From Vagococcus zengguangii (GTDB taxonomy: Bacteria > Bacillota > Bacilli > Lactobacillales > Vagococcaceae), in NCBI RefSeq assembly GCF_005145005.1, contig NZ_CP039712.1:651001-715000 (forward strand): a DNA stretch of 64,000 nucleotides, read 5' to 3'. The notes beneath the pieces were generated by a model. The model made no database searches. It saw only the letters and a list, made by a program, of their open reading frames with translations, and was not told where the DNA came from. The position numbers were made by a program, and so were the translations under genes. Positions within the stretch are counted from its first letter, which is position 1, and every line of letters begins with the position of its first letter. Positions 37,276 to 45,563 of the stretch are shown in pieces.

Positions 37276-38682
37276 ATGAAAGATAACGGACGAGAATTGA
37301 AGGCAAAAGACACCTTCTTTGTTCAACTAACAGAATTAATTTCTGAGGTGGATTTAAAAGTTTTAAATACGCTGTATCGTCCATTACTTGGCAGTAAAGC
37401 GTTTGGCTTGTACAACGCGCTTTACTTGATGACACCTAACTATCCGTTTGAAAGTTTTGAAACGTTTCATGCTGATTTATTTTCTGAATGTGATTTAGGT
37501 CGGATTGATTTTTTAGAAGCACGTAAGAAGCTAGAAGCACTAGGCTTATTACGTGTGTTTGTGAAGCAAGAGGATGAAGCTCAAACGTATATGTATCGTG
37601 TTGAAAAACCCATGAGCTACTATGCTTTTTTAAAAGATGACATGTTGTCATTAATGCTGTTAGATCGGGTAGGACAAAGGCGATTTGAACGCTTGATGCA
37701 AGAAATTCCTCAGCGTGCACAATTACCAGATGGATATGTCGAAACCACGCATCAATTTGTTGATGTGTATCAACCAAGTCGCATAGGTGTTTCAGCAAAA
37801 CCTGAAGTGATTAAGACAGTCCAACAAACACTTTCACAAAGTCAGAAAAAACAATTTATATATCCTGAAACTTTTGATTGGATGCATTTTGAACAGTTAA
37901 TGGCACGCTATCACTTGGCAGATGGCCACTTGTTGACAGTTAAAGATGAATTGTTAGCTATTCATCAACAATATGGCTTTGACGAGATGACGCTACGAAA
38001 TTATTTAGCCAATTACATTGACTACACAACCAATCAAATTGAGTTGAAGAAATTTAAGTATGCGCTAGTTAATCGGCCAGCAACGCCTTCAAAAGAACAA
38101 AGAAATCAGGCGTCAACTAGTGAGCAAGTAACGCTTCAAGTAGAGGCACAACCAGCGCTTGCGACTGGTATGGAAGCTTTAAATGAGCAAGAGCGCGCCC
38201 TTGTTTACTCAAGCAATGAATACGCCCCTATGGAGTTTTTAGAAGCTATTAAGGCAGATAAAAAAGGTTCGGTTGTGATTACTGAACGTTGGGCAATTGA
38301 AAAACTAGTGAAGCAATCTGGCTTACCTAATAATGTGATTAATATTTTAATTCATTATTTACTGTCAGTTCAAAACAAGCCCACCTTTGAAGAAATTACT
38401 GCCTTTAAAATAGCGAATGATTGGTCTCAATCAGGTGTTAAAACACCGGTTGATGCACTTATCCGCACAAAAAAAACGTATCAAGAAAAGCAACATAAAA
38501 ATCAAAATCAAGCGATCCAATACAATAATAAGTCTTATAATAATAAACCTGTTCGTAAAGAAACTTTACCGGATTGGGTTAATAAAGAAGTAAAAGAGAC
38601 TAAAATGTCTTCTGAAAAACAAGCGTTAATGCGTGAAAAATTACGTCAGATGCGCCAAAAGGGAAAAGATGGTGAGAAATAA
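37276..38682 (+). CDS. dnaB: Replication initiation / helicase-loading protein DnaB (Gram-positive type)
   Basis: Gram-positive DnaB, which together with DnaD and DnaI loads the replicative helicase; it is not the helicase itself. 468 residues. N-terminal winged-helix DDBH1 domain (DLKVLNTLYRPLLGSKAFGLYN) and C-terminal DDBH2 (VITERWAIEKLVKQSGLPNN, NVINILIHYLL), then a basic Asn/Lys-rich tail. ATG at 37276 after GGGG; the longer open frame upstream overlaps nrdR and is a shadow. It ends in TAATG shared with dnaI. Confidence 0.94.
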   Translation: MKDNGRELKAKDTFFVQLTELISEVDLKVLNTLYRPLLGSKAFGLYNALYLMTPNYPFESFETFHADLFSECDLGRIDFLEARKKLEALGLLRVFVKQEDEAQTYMYRVEKPMSYYAFLKDDMLSLMLLDRVGQRRFERLMQEIPQRAQLPDGYVETTHQFVDVYQPSRIGVSAKPEVIKTVQQTLSQSQKKQFIYPETFDWMHFEQLMARYHLADGHLLTVKDELLAIHQQYGFDEMTLRNYLANYIDYTTNQIELKKFKYALVNRPATPSKEQRNQASTSEQVTLQVEAQPALATGMEALNEQERALVYSSNEYAPMEFLEAIKADKKGSVVITERWAIEKLVKQSGLPNNVINILIHYLLSVQNKPTFEEITAFKIANDWSQSGVKTPVDALIRTKKTYQEKQHKNQNQAIQYNNKSYNNKPVRKETLPDWVNKEVKETKMSSEKQALMREKLRQMRQKGKDGEK

Positions 38683-39611
38683 TGGGAAATCTAGGCGATG
38701 AAATGAAAAAAGTCATTCAACAAAACGCCTGGCAAGATCGGTATCAACATTTAATTGATACTGTCATGCAGGACCGCTATGTTCAACAATTTTTGTTGGA
38801 ACATCAAGAGAAAATTACAGATGAATTACTTGAGAAAAGTTATGCTAAATTATATGAATTTGTCCAAGAAAGACGAAAATATGACGAAGGTAATCCTTCC
38901 ATGATAGCGCCTGGTTATGAGCCACAACTATTTCTTAATTATCGTTCCATTGATGTGACGTATGTACCAACGAAAGAATTGTTGGCCAAACAAGAAGCTG
39001 ATGCGATTAAACGCCGTGTTAAAGCAATTGATATTCCTAAGGATGTTCGTGAAGCAACCTTTGACGATTTTGAGTTAACGGATGAACGTGAATATGCCTA
39101 TCTTGAGTGTGTGGATTTTGTGAATCATTATATCGAACAACCTAAAGTCTTTCGACAAGGATTATATTTACAAGGCTCATTTGGTGTGGGGAAAACCTAT
39201 TTACTAGGCGCTATCGCGAATGAATTAGCGCAATCTGGCTTTCATACAACGTTGATTCATTTTCCAACCTTTGCTGTTGAAATGAAACAAGCAATTGGTA
39301 ACAATTCATTAAATGACAAGCTAGAAGAAGTGAAGAAAGCCCCCATTCTAATGATCGATGATATCGGAGCAGATTCAATGAGTGCGTGGATTCGTGACGA
39401 TATTTTAGGGGTTATTTTACAATACCGTATGCAAGAACAATTACCAACCTTTTTTAGCTCTAATTTTGATATGGAACAGTTGGAAAATCAACATTTACGC
39501 CAGTCACAACGCGGTGATGATGAGCCGTTGAAAGCTAAACGGATTATGGAACGCGTTAGATATTTGGCTAAAGAAATTAAGATGATAGGTATTAATCGTC
39601 GTATTCAATAA
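38682..39611 (+). CDS. dnaI: Primosomal protein DnaI (helicase loader ATPase)
   Basis: AAA+ ATPase that loads the hexameric replicative helicase onto DNA. 309 residues. N-terminal helicase-binding domain (about 1-105), then the AAA+ core with Walker A QGSFGVGKTYLLG near residue 166, Walker B ILMIDDIGAD and the sensor region FFSSNFDM. Its start codon overlaps the dnaB stop by one base, so translation is coupled. After the stop no strong terminator is seen before the yceD promoter. Confidence 0.95.
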   Translation: MGNLGDEMKKVIQQNAWQDRYQHLIDTVMQDRYVQQFLLEHQEKITDELLEKSYAKLYEFVQERRKYDEGNPSMIAPGYEPQLFLNYRSIDVTYVPTKELLAKQEADAIKRRVKAIDIPKDVREATFDDFELTDEREYAYLECVDFVNHYIEQPKVFRQGLYLQGSFGVGKTYLLGAIANELAQSGFHTTLIHFPTFAVEMKQAIGNNSLNDKLEEVKKAPILMIDDIGADSMSAWIRDDILGVILQYRMQEQLPTFFSSNFDMEQLENQHLRQSQRGDDEPLKAKRIMERVRYLAKEIKMIGINRRIQ

Positions 39612-39648
39612 ATTTATCACAATTCGTGAAGCTGTCAAGAAAATTTCA

Positions 39649-39677
39649 TTGACAAAGATTTGACTAGCTAGTATAAT
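39649..39677 (+). promoter_or_regulatory. Consensus promoter of yceD-rpmF
   Basis: Perfect vegetative promoter: TTGACA (39649-39654), 17-base spacer, TATAAT (39672-39677). The strongest-looking promoter in the window, fitting a ribosomal protein operon. Confidence 0.9.
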
Positions 39678-39707
39678 AATTTTTGTTGCGCAAGGAGAGT
39701 GGAAACA

Positions 39708-40268
39708 GTGAAATGGTCATTAATGGAACTAAGACGTTATAAAGACGAACCCTTAGTAATAGACACAACAATTGAATTAGCCGATACGTTATTAAAACGT
39801 GACGAAACAATTTTAGCTGTTGGACCAGCCAGAGTGGTAGGAACGATGAATGTTGAACCGCGCGAGTATATTGCACAAGTTCAAGTTGATGTCGTGTTAA
39901 CTTTACCATCAAGTCGCTCACTTCAGCCAGTTGAATATCCAATGTCAATCGCATTCGATGAAATCTATATGACTCCAGAAGAATACGCATTGGTTAAAGG
40001 AACAGACGGCTACGAACATGCTATCGTTTTAGATAGCACAACTATCGATTTGCGCGAAGCAATTGAGGACTATATTTTGCTGAATATTCCGTTACAGGTA
40101 TTAACGGAAGAAGAAATGGCTTCTGATGATTTACCAAGTGGTGATTCATGGACAATTATGTCTGAAGAAGATTATTTATATCAACAAATGGAAACTCAAG
40201 CCCAAACAATTGATCCTCGTCTTGCAAAATTATCAGCTTTGTTAGATAATAACGAAGAATCTGAATAA
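39708..40268 (+). CDS. yceD: YceD family (DUF177) protein
   Basis: 186-residue acidic protein of the YceD/DUF177 family, associated with 23S rRNA accumulation and regularly paired with rpmF. GTG at 39708 is chosen (MKWSLMELRRYKDEP), 10 bases after AAGGAG; the GTG at 39699 touches that site. The C-terminus is very acidic (LTEEEMASDDLPSGD). rpmF follows 64 bases later across a small UUCG hairpin. The molecular function is not settled. Confidence 0.92.
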   Translation: MKWSLMELRRYKDEPLVIDTTIELADTLLKRDETILAVGPARVVGTMNVEPREYIAQVQVDVVLTLPSSRSLQPVEYPMSIAFDEIYMTPEEYALVKGTDGYEHAIVLDSTTIDLREAIEDYILLNIPLQVLTEEEMASDDLPSGDSWTIMSEEDYLYQQMETQAQTIDPRLAKLSALLDNNEESE

Positions 40269-40286
40269 TCGTAAGATTGGAATAGA

Positions 40287-40306
40287 TTTACTGCTTCGGC
40301 AGTAAA
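40287..40306 (+). other. UUCG-tetraloop hairpin between yceD and rpmF
   Basis: Perfect 8-base stem TTTACTGC / GCAGTAAA closed by TTCG. Only AAAATG follows, so it is not a normal terminator; it may stabilise or mark a processing site for the rpmF mRNA. Confidence 0.7.
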
Positions 40307-40332
40307 AATGAGTTAAGGAGGTGTAGTTCAAG

Positions 40333-40515
40333 ATGGCAGTACCTGCAAGAAGAACTTCAAAAGCTAAAAAAGCAAAACGTCGTACTCACTACAAATTATC
40401 AGTACCTGGAATGAGCACATGCTCAAACTGTGGCGAAATGAAACGCAGCCACCATGTATGTCCTGAATGTGGTCAATATGATGGAAAAGATGTTGTAAAC
40501 ACAACAGCTGAATAA
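40333..40515 (+). CDS. rpmF: 50S ribosomal protein L32
   Basis: 60-residue ribosomal protein of the large subunit. N-terminal [20 protein letters not shown] is the L32 signature; the zinc-binding cysteines are kept ([17 protein letters not shown]), so this is the zinc-dependent form rather than the cysteine-free paralogue used under zinc limitation. AAGGAGG at 40315-40321. Ends at a strong terminator. Confidence 0.97.
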   Translation: MAVPARRTSKAKKAKRRTHYKLSVPGMSTCSNCGEMKRSHHVCPECGQYDGKDVVNTTAE

Positions 40516-40537
40516 TACATTTTTTTAGAAAATGTTT

Positions 40538-40575
40538 AAAACCGTTAGACAACCATGGAGTCTAGCGGTTTTTTG
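40538..40575 (+). terminator. Terminator after rpmF
   Basis: AAACCGTTAGAC / GTCTAGCGGTTT stem followed by TTTTTG. Confidence 0.9.
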
Positions 40576-40671
40576 TATCTAGATTAGTTTATTAAGTTTT
40601 AATTAATCAGACTTTAATGTATAATAGATTAGGAAAACGTGTAATCAATGATTACTTTTAGGAGGAACAAC

Positions 40672-42087
40672 ATGTCTAAACAACAAATCGGTGTCGTCGG
40701 TATGGCGGTAATGGGAAAAAATTTAGCATTAAATATTGAAAGCCGTGGTTATTCAGTGTCAATCTTTAACCGTTCAGCTTCAAGAACAGAAGAAGCAATT
40801 GCAGAAAATCCTGGAAAAAATTTAGTTCCAACCTATACAATTGAAGAATTTGTTGACTCTTTAGAAACACCAAGAAAAATTATGTTAATGGTACAAGCAG
40901 GTGCGGCGACTGATGCAACTATTCAAAGTTTATTACCTCACTTAGATAAAGGGGATATTTTAATTGATGGCGGAAATACTTTCTTCCAAGATACCATCAG
41001 ACGTAACGAAGAATTAGCAAACTCAGGAATTAACTTTATCGGGACAGGGGTTTCTGGCGGAGAAGAAGGCGCATTAAAAGGGCCTGCTATCATGCCTGGT
41101 GGTCAAAAAGAAGCCTATGAATTAGTGGCACCAATCTTTGAACAAATCGCTGCAAAAGCTGAAGATGGTGAACCATGTGTGACGTATATTGGACCAAATG
41201 GTGCGGGTCATTATGTGAAAATGGCGCACAATGGGATTGAATATGGTGACATGCAATTAATCGCTGAATCATATGATTTAATGTCACGTTTATTAGGCCT
41301 TTCAGTTGATGAAATGGCTGACATCTTCAAAGAGTGGAATGAAGGGGAATTAGATAGCTACTTAATCGAAATTACGGCTGACATTTTAACTCACAAAGAT
41401 GACGAAACAGGCAAACCATTAGTCGATGTGATTTTAGATGCGGCTGGTAATAAAGGGACAGGTAAATGGACAAGCCAAAGTGCCTTAGACTTAGGTGTGC
41501 CACTACCATTAATTACTGAATCAGTATTTGCGCGTTACATTTCAGCCATGAAAGAAGAACGTGTGGAAGCAAGCACTAAAATCAAAGGGTTAGATGTTCA
41601 ACCGTTTGAAGGGGATAAGAAAGAACTAGTTGAAAAAATTCGTGAAGCATTATACTTCAGTAAAATCATGAGCTATGCGCAAGGTTTCGCACAATTACGT
41701 ATTGCAAGTGAAGAATACGGTTGGGAGTTAAACTATGGTGAAATTGCGAAGATTTTCCGTGCAGGTTGTATTATCCGCGCGAAATTCTTACAAAAAATTA
41801 CCGATGCTTATGCAAACAATCCAGAATTGAAAAACTTATTATTAGATGAGTATTTCAATGAAGTCACACAAAAATACCAAAAATCAGTGCGTGAAGTGGT
41901 GGCGTTAGCCGTTCAAGCAGGTGTTCCTGTACCAACCTTCTCTTCTGCGATTGCTTACTATGATTCATATCGTAGTGCTGATTTACCAGCTAACATTATC
42001 CAAGCGCAACGTGACTACTTCGGTGCTCACACTTATAAACGTAAAGATAAAGAAGGCATCTTCCACCACGATTGGTATACAAAATAG
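40672..42087 (+). CDS. gnd: 6-phosphogluconate dehydrogenase, decarboxylating
   Basis: Oxidative pentose phosphate pathway: 6-phosphogluconate to ribulose 5-phosphate plus CO2 and NADPH. 471 residues. Rossmann loop [22 protein letters not shown] after strand two (favouring NADP), active-site [15 protein letters not shown] and [16 protein letters not shown]-terminal [14 protein letters not shown] at 40672, 6 bases after AGGAGG; the ATG at 40648 is upstream of that site and is rejected. TATAAT at 40620-40625. Confidence 0.97.
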   Translation: MSKQQIGVVGMAVMGKNLALNIESRGYSVSIFNRSASRTEEAIAENPGKNLVPTYTIEEFVDSLETPRKIMLMVQAGAATDATIQSLLPHLDKGDILIDGGNTFFQDTIRRNEELANSGINFIGTGVSGGEEGALKGPAIMPGGQKEAYELVAPIFEQIAAKAEDGEPCVTYIGPNGAGHYVKMAHNGIEYGDMQLIAESYDLMSRLLGLSVDEMADIFKEWNEGELDSYLIEITADILTHKDDETGKPLVDVILDAAGNKGTGKWTSQSALDLGVPLPLITESVFARYISAMKEERVEASTKIKGLDVQPFEGDKKELVEKIREALYFSKIMSYAQGFAQLRIASEEYGWELNYGEIAKIFRAGCIIRAKFLQKITDAYANNPELKNLLLDEYFNEVTQKYQKSVREVVALAVQAGVPVPTFSSAIAYYDSYRSADLPANIIQAQRDYFGAHTYKRKDKEGIFHHDWYTK

Positions 42088-42143
42088 TCTGACAATCGAT
42101 TAACGATTAATAAGTTAGTAAGAAAATTATACTCACACGTTGA

Positions 42144-42189
42144 AGAGGTGGTCCTATAAATGAGTGGCAACTTTTGGACCATCTTTTTA
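42144..42189 (+). terminator. Terminator after gnd
   Basis: GAGGTGGTCC / GGACCATCTT stem with a 22-base loop and a TTTTTA tail. Confidence 0.72.
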
Positions 42190-42274
42190 AATTAATGAAA
42201 TAGTATTACTTAGCGTAAATCGATATAGCATAATATGGCTTATCGGTGAAGAACAGAGAAAGGAATTAGTCTGA

Positions 42275-42961
42275 ATGAACCGTATTTTAATTATCGAAGA
42301 TGAAAAGAACCTAGCGCGTTTTGTTGAACTAGAACTAAAACATGAAGGCTATGAAGTAGAGGTTCATTACAATGGGCGCACAGGCTTAGAAGCAGCCTTA
42401 AACAGTAGTTGGGATGCTATCTTATTAGACTTGATGTTACCAGAGTTAAATGGTTTAGAAGTGTGCCGTAGAGTACGACAAGCCAAAGATACACCAATCA
42501 TTATGATGACCGCACGTGATTCAGTGATTGACCGTGTATCAGGATTAGATCACGGAGCGGATGATTATATTGTTAAACCATTTGCTATTGAAGAGTTATT
42601 AGCACGTTTACGAGCGTTACTACGCCGAATTGATTTTGAAGGAGATCGTAATGTTGTGAAACAAACAACATTAGAGTATCGAGATTTGACGATTGAAAAA
42701 GAAAATCGCGTCGTTCGTCGAAATAACGACATTATAGAATTAACAAAACGTGAATATGAATTATTATTAACATTGATGGAAAATATCAACGTCGTGTTAG
42801 CACGTGATGTTCTACTTAAAAAAGTTTGGGGTTATGAAACAGAAGTTGAAACGAACGTAGTGGATGTATACATCCGTTATCTACGTAATAAAATTGATTT
42901 ACCAGGTGAGGACAGCTATATTCAAACTGTTCGCGGGACTGGTTATGTCATGCGTTCATAA
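42275..42961 (+). CDS. OmpR-family response regulator (CovR/CsrR-ArlR-like)
   Basis: 228 residues. Receiver with the phosphorylated Asp52 ([12 protein letters not shown]) and [19 protein letters not shown], then an OmpR/PhoB winged helix ([46 protein letters not shown]). It is strikingly close to streptococcal CovR (CsrR) through [10 protein letters not shown] and [19 protein letters not shown], and also resembles staphylococcal ArlR. These regulators control surface and virulence genes; targets here are unknown. Its stop overlaps the kinase start by one base. Confidence 0.93.
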   Translation: MNRILIIEDEKNLARFVELELKHEGYEVEVHYNGRTGLEAALNSSWDAILLDLMLPELNGLEVCRRVRQAKDTPIIMMTARDSVIDRVSGLDHGADDYIVKPFAIEELLARLRALLRRIDFEGDRNVVKQTTLEYRDLTIEKENRVVRRNNDIIELTKREYELLLTLMENINVVLARDVLLKKVWGYETEVETNVVDVYIRYLRNKIDLPGEDSYIQTVRGTGYVMRS

Positions 42962-44457
42962 TGAACAAAGAATCAAATAAACTAGCTAAAGTTCACTTCC
43001 ACTTAAGTATGAGTGGTAAGTGGACTTTACTTACATCTTTATTTGTATTAATTTGTGTGATTGTCTTTTCATCAGTCACCTATCAAAAAAGTATTGATAC
43101 CCTAATCGAAGTAGAACGAGAAAATATTAACGCGACGATAGACGATGTTGCGAATCGGTTGAAAATTTCAAATAATGAATTATCCATTCGTAACACAGCC
43201 TACTATTTGTCTGATGAGCACAGTGTGTTGGGATCGGACCCGACCGAACGAACATTAGAAGCGAACTTAATTCGTCTGAATTCATTTATTTCAGAATTAT
43301 CTCAACCAGAATTAAGTGTTTCCGTTTATAATACGGAGCAACATTTAGTTTTTGAAACTAAAAATACGAAACATGCTTATTATGGCAGTGAGAAAAGAGA
43401 GGTTTCACAAAAAATTGTAGATGGAAAAACAGGCTTCTTAGCGACTGAACCTGTCTATTCCAAAGAAAAAGGCGAAAAAATCGGCTATATACAATTATTT
43501 TATGATTTGAGTCAGGTAGATTCCGTTAAGAATAATTTGATTCGCTTGATGTTTTGGTTAAGTTTAATCAGTATTATTGTGAGTGCCTTATTTGGCTTAG
43601 CGCTGTCTCATTACTTTATGCGACCACTTAAGAAAATCACAGAAGTCATTAATGAAATTAAAACAGATCCCCAAACAGAAGCGCGTATGCCAGTTGAGGA
43701 AATGAAAGATGAGTTCGCTGACTTAGCAATCATTTTTAACGATATGATGGACCGTATGCAACGTTTTATCGAACAGCAACAGCAATTTGTGGGAGATGTC
43801 TCACATGAGCTTAGAACGCCTGTTGCGGTGATTGAAGGGCATTTAAAGTTGTTAAATCGTTGGGGTAAGGATGACCCAGAAATTTTGGAAGAATCTTTGG
43901 GTGCGTCTTTACAAGAAATTAGCCGTATGAAAAGCCTGGTTCAAGAAATGCTTGATCTTTCAAGAGCAGGACAAATTGATTTACATCATAAGCATGATGT
44001 TTCAAATGCGAAAGAAGTCATTCATCAAGTGTATAATAACTTTGTGATGCTCTATCCAGATTTTAAATTTGTGTTAGACGATGATATATTAGAAGAAAAA
44101 GAAGTCAAAATTTATCGTAATCATTTAGAACAAATCTTAATTATTATTTTAGATAATGCGGTTAAGTATTCTATGAATCGTAAAGAAGTGTTATTATCGA
44201 TTTCAACGACGTATGATTATTTAGAAATCGCGATTCAAGATTATGGTGAAGGGATAAGCGAGGCTGATTTAGAGCAAGTCTTTAATCGTTTTTATCGTGT
44301 GGATAAAGCGCGTAGCCGTCATAAAGGCGGAAATGGCCTAGGTTTATCAATTGCCAAGCAGTTAGTTGAAACTTATGATGGTAAAATTAAAGTTGAAAGT
44401 GTCCTTGAAAAAGGTTCAACATTCAGAATTAGTTTGCCATTAGCTAATAAAGAATAG
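42961..44457 (+). CDS. HAMP-containing sensor histidine kinase (CovS/ArlS-like)
   Basis: 498 residues. Membrane helices about 20-40 and 193-215 flank an extracellular sensor domain of some 150 residues; HAMP follows (YFMRPLKKITEVINEIK). HisKA carries the phospho-acceptor His282 in VGDVSHELRTPVAVIEGHL; ATPase boxes are DNAVKYS, DYGEGISEADLE and KGGNGLGLSIAKQLVE. TAATG overlap with its regulator gives a fixed ratio. Strong terminator directly after. Confidence 0.94.
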   Translation: MNKESNKLAKVHFHLSMSGKWTLLTSLFVLICVIVFSSVTYQKSIDTLIEVERENINATIDDVANRLKISNNELSIRNTAYYLSDEHSVLGSDPTERTLEANLIRLNSFISELSQPELSVSVYNTEQHLVFETKNTKHAYYGSEKREVSQKIVDGKTGFLATEPVYSKEKGEKIGYIQLFYDLSQVDSVKNNLIRLMFWLSLISIIVSALFGLALSHYFMRPLKKITEVINEIKTDPQTEARMPVEEMKDEFADLAIIFNDMMDRMQRFIEQQQQFVGDVSHELRTPVAVIEGHLKLLNRWGKDDPEILEESLGASLQEISRMKSLVQEMLDLSRAGQIDLHHKHDVSNAKEVIHQVYNNFVMLYPDFKFVLDDDILEEKEVKIYRNHLEQILIIILDNAVKYSMNRKEVLLSISTTYDYLEIAIQDYGEGISEADLEQVFNRFYRVDKARSRHKGGNGLGLSIAKQLVETYDGKIKVESVLEKGSTFRISLPLANKE

Positions 44458-44460
44458 CAG

Positions 44461-44500
44461 AAGAGGCAGTCACCTTTTAGTTGGTGGCTGCCTCTTTTTA
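44461..44500 (+). terminator. Terminator after the CovS-like kinase gene
   Basis: AAGAGGCAGTCACC / GGTGGCTGCCTCTT hairpin plus T run; 14 paired bases. Confidence 0.93.
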
Positions 44501-44528
44501 TCATAAAGATTAATAATAATTGTAGGTT

Positions 44529-44960
44529 TTAAATAGATTTATAGTAAGGTTGCATCATCATGCTACCTTTTGCGAAAGGTTGGTCAACTGCAACATAACC
44601 TAATTTCTCATAGAATTTCCAAGCAGAATCACGTGCGTTTAAAACAATACTGTGATAGCCTTGTTGGCGAGCAATATTTTCAGCATATGTCATAATTGAT
44701 TTGCCAATGTTTTTGCCACGATAGTCTGGTGAAACGGCGACTTGTTTAATTTGGGCTTGATGTGGATTGTCAGTGTTGTCTAAAAAGAGTGTTGCAACAA
44801 CTTTTTGATCAATGACGGCAACTAGGTGGATGGCTAATTCTTCATCAACTGGCGCATCGGTAATTAACGTCAAATTACTTGGAATGTTTAATTGTTCATT
44901 TCTTAAATTGATACCTTCAAAATATTCTTTACTTAACCATTGAATTTTCTTTAATTGCAT
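44529..44960 (-). CDS. GNAT-family N-acetyltransferase (second)
   Basis: 143 residues, single acetyltransferase domain. The acetyl-CoA motif is in KQVAVSPDYRGKNIGKSIM (R-G-x-x-I-G form) and the C-terminal part shows HSIVLNARDSAWKFYEKLGY. GGAGG precedes the ATG. A TATAAT (minus strand, 45013-45018) may give it a separate promoter, but it also lies downstream of the M-box ORF on the same strand, 133 bases away, with only a weak hairpin between. Substrate unknown. Confidence 0.88.
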   Translation of the reverse strand: MQLKKIQWLSKEYFEGINLRNEQLNIPSNLTLITDAPVDEELAIHLVAVIDQKVVATLFLDNTDNPHQAQIKQVAVSPDYRGKNIGKSIMTYAENIARQQGYHSIVLNARDSAWKFYEKLGYVAVDQPFAKGSMMMQPYYKSI

Positions 44961-45093
44961 AATAAGTTATCCTCCAAACATGAAATAAAATTGGTCAGAT
45001 AAGTAGCCTCATTATTATACAATGGCGCAACAAATAAACAGGCAAGAGCTGCTGTTTTTACGCTTACTTTAAATAATTGAGTGCTAACTTTCT

Positions 45094-45210
45094 CTACATA
45101 AAAATGCGTTGTGAAAGAAAGTTTGCGGCTGATTTTATAACAGACGCATAAAGACTTTCTTTCATGGTTATGGCGGGTCCTGAGGTATCGTTACTATGAT
45201 TTTGGTCCAT
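45094..45210 (-). CDS. 38-residue ORF downstream of the M-box (unknown small protein)
   Basis: Small ORF, ATG at 45210, stop TAG at 45094-45096. It has one of the best ribosome sites in the window, AAGGAGG with 8 bases to the ATG. The peptide begins MDQNHSNDTSGPAITMKESL and ends NFLSQRIFM; polar N-terminal half, mildly amphipathic C-terminal half, no clear membrane helix or lipobox. Not recognised. It sits directly after an M-box riboswitch and its terminator, where a magnesium transporter is normally found. A different frame stays open through the end of the ORF to 44951, so an ancestral frameshift is possible. It could be a real small protein, a leader peptide or a gene remnant. Confidence 0.55.
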   Translation of the reverse strand: MDQNHSNDTSGPAITMKESLYASVIKSAANFLSQRIFM

Positions 45211-45244
45211 TACAAAATCCTCCTTCTCTTTAAAAATAGGCAAT

Positions 45245-45284
45245 AAAAAATCCTTGTAATGCGAAAAAAACACAACACAAGAAT
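45245..45284 (-). terminator. Regulated terminator of the M-box leader
   Basis: On the minus strand CTTGTGTTGTG / CGCATTACAAG stem (10 of 11 positions pair, counting wobbles) followed by GATTTTTT. It lies between the riboswitch and the 38-codon ORF, the usual place for a magnesium-controlled terminator. Confidence 0.8.
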
Positions 45285-45294
45285 GGTCTTACCG

Positions 45295-45467
45295 TTATGA
45301 TTTCTTCGTTGAGTTTTAGCACTATACAACGTAAAAAACACCGTAATGTTTTTAGGTACCTTTAGAAAAGCCTTAATTCAACTATTCATGTTTTACCCAT
45401 TGGCATCTTTCGATGTTTCTGGGCAGCACCCTATGTTTGTATAGACGCCTCGCCTAACAAAATCGTT
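45295..45467 (-). promoter_or_regulatory. M-box (ykoK leader) magnesium riboswitch
   Basis: On the minus strand the leader contains the conserved M-box words in order: GTTAGGCGAGGCGTCTATAC, GGTGCTGCCCAGAAAC, ATCGAAAGATGCCAATGGGT, AATTAAGGC and finally TATAGTGCTAAAACTCAACG. The two ends can pair to form P1. M-box RNAs bind Mg2+ and usually stop transcription of mgtE, corA-like or P-type Mg transporter genes when magnesium is plentiful. Here the downstream feature is a 38-codon ORF. Confidence 0.9.
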
Positions 45468-45488
45468 AATATTATTTTTACAAATAGA

Positions 45489-45517
45489 AATATATCACGT
45501 TCGAAAAGTTTGTGCAA
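45489..45517 (-). promoter_or_regulatory. Promoter of the M-box transcript
   Basis: Minus strand TTGCAC (45512-45517), 17-base spacer, TATATT (45489-45494) with TG one base before it. The first transcribed bases would lie about 15 bases before the M-box. Confidence 0.7.
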
Positions 45518-45527
45518 TTATAAAAAA

Positions 45528-45562
45528 TCAAAAACCCTAAGAATTTTTTCTTAGGGTTTTTG
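45528..45562 (-). terminator. Terminator after yidC
   Basis: AAAAACCCTAAGAA / TTCTTAGGGTTTTT perfect stem followed, on the minus strand, by GATTTTTTAT. It starts right after the yidC stop codon and insulates the M-box promoter. Confidence 0.92.
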
Positions 45563-45563
45563 T

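Noticed and set aside
37436-37798. 120-codon minus-strand frame in dnaB
   Set aside because: Shadow of the dnaB coding strand; no start signals.
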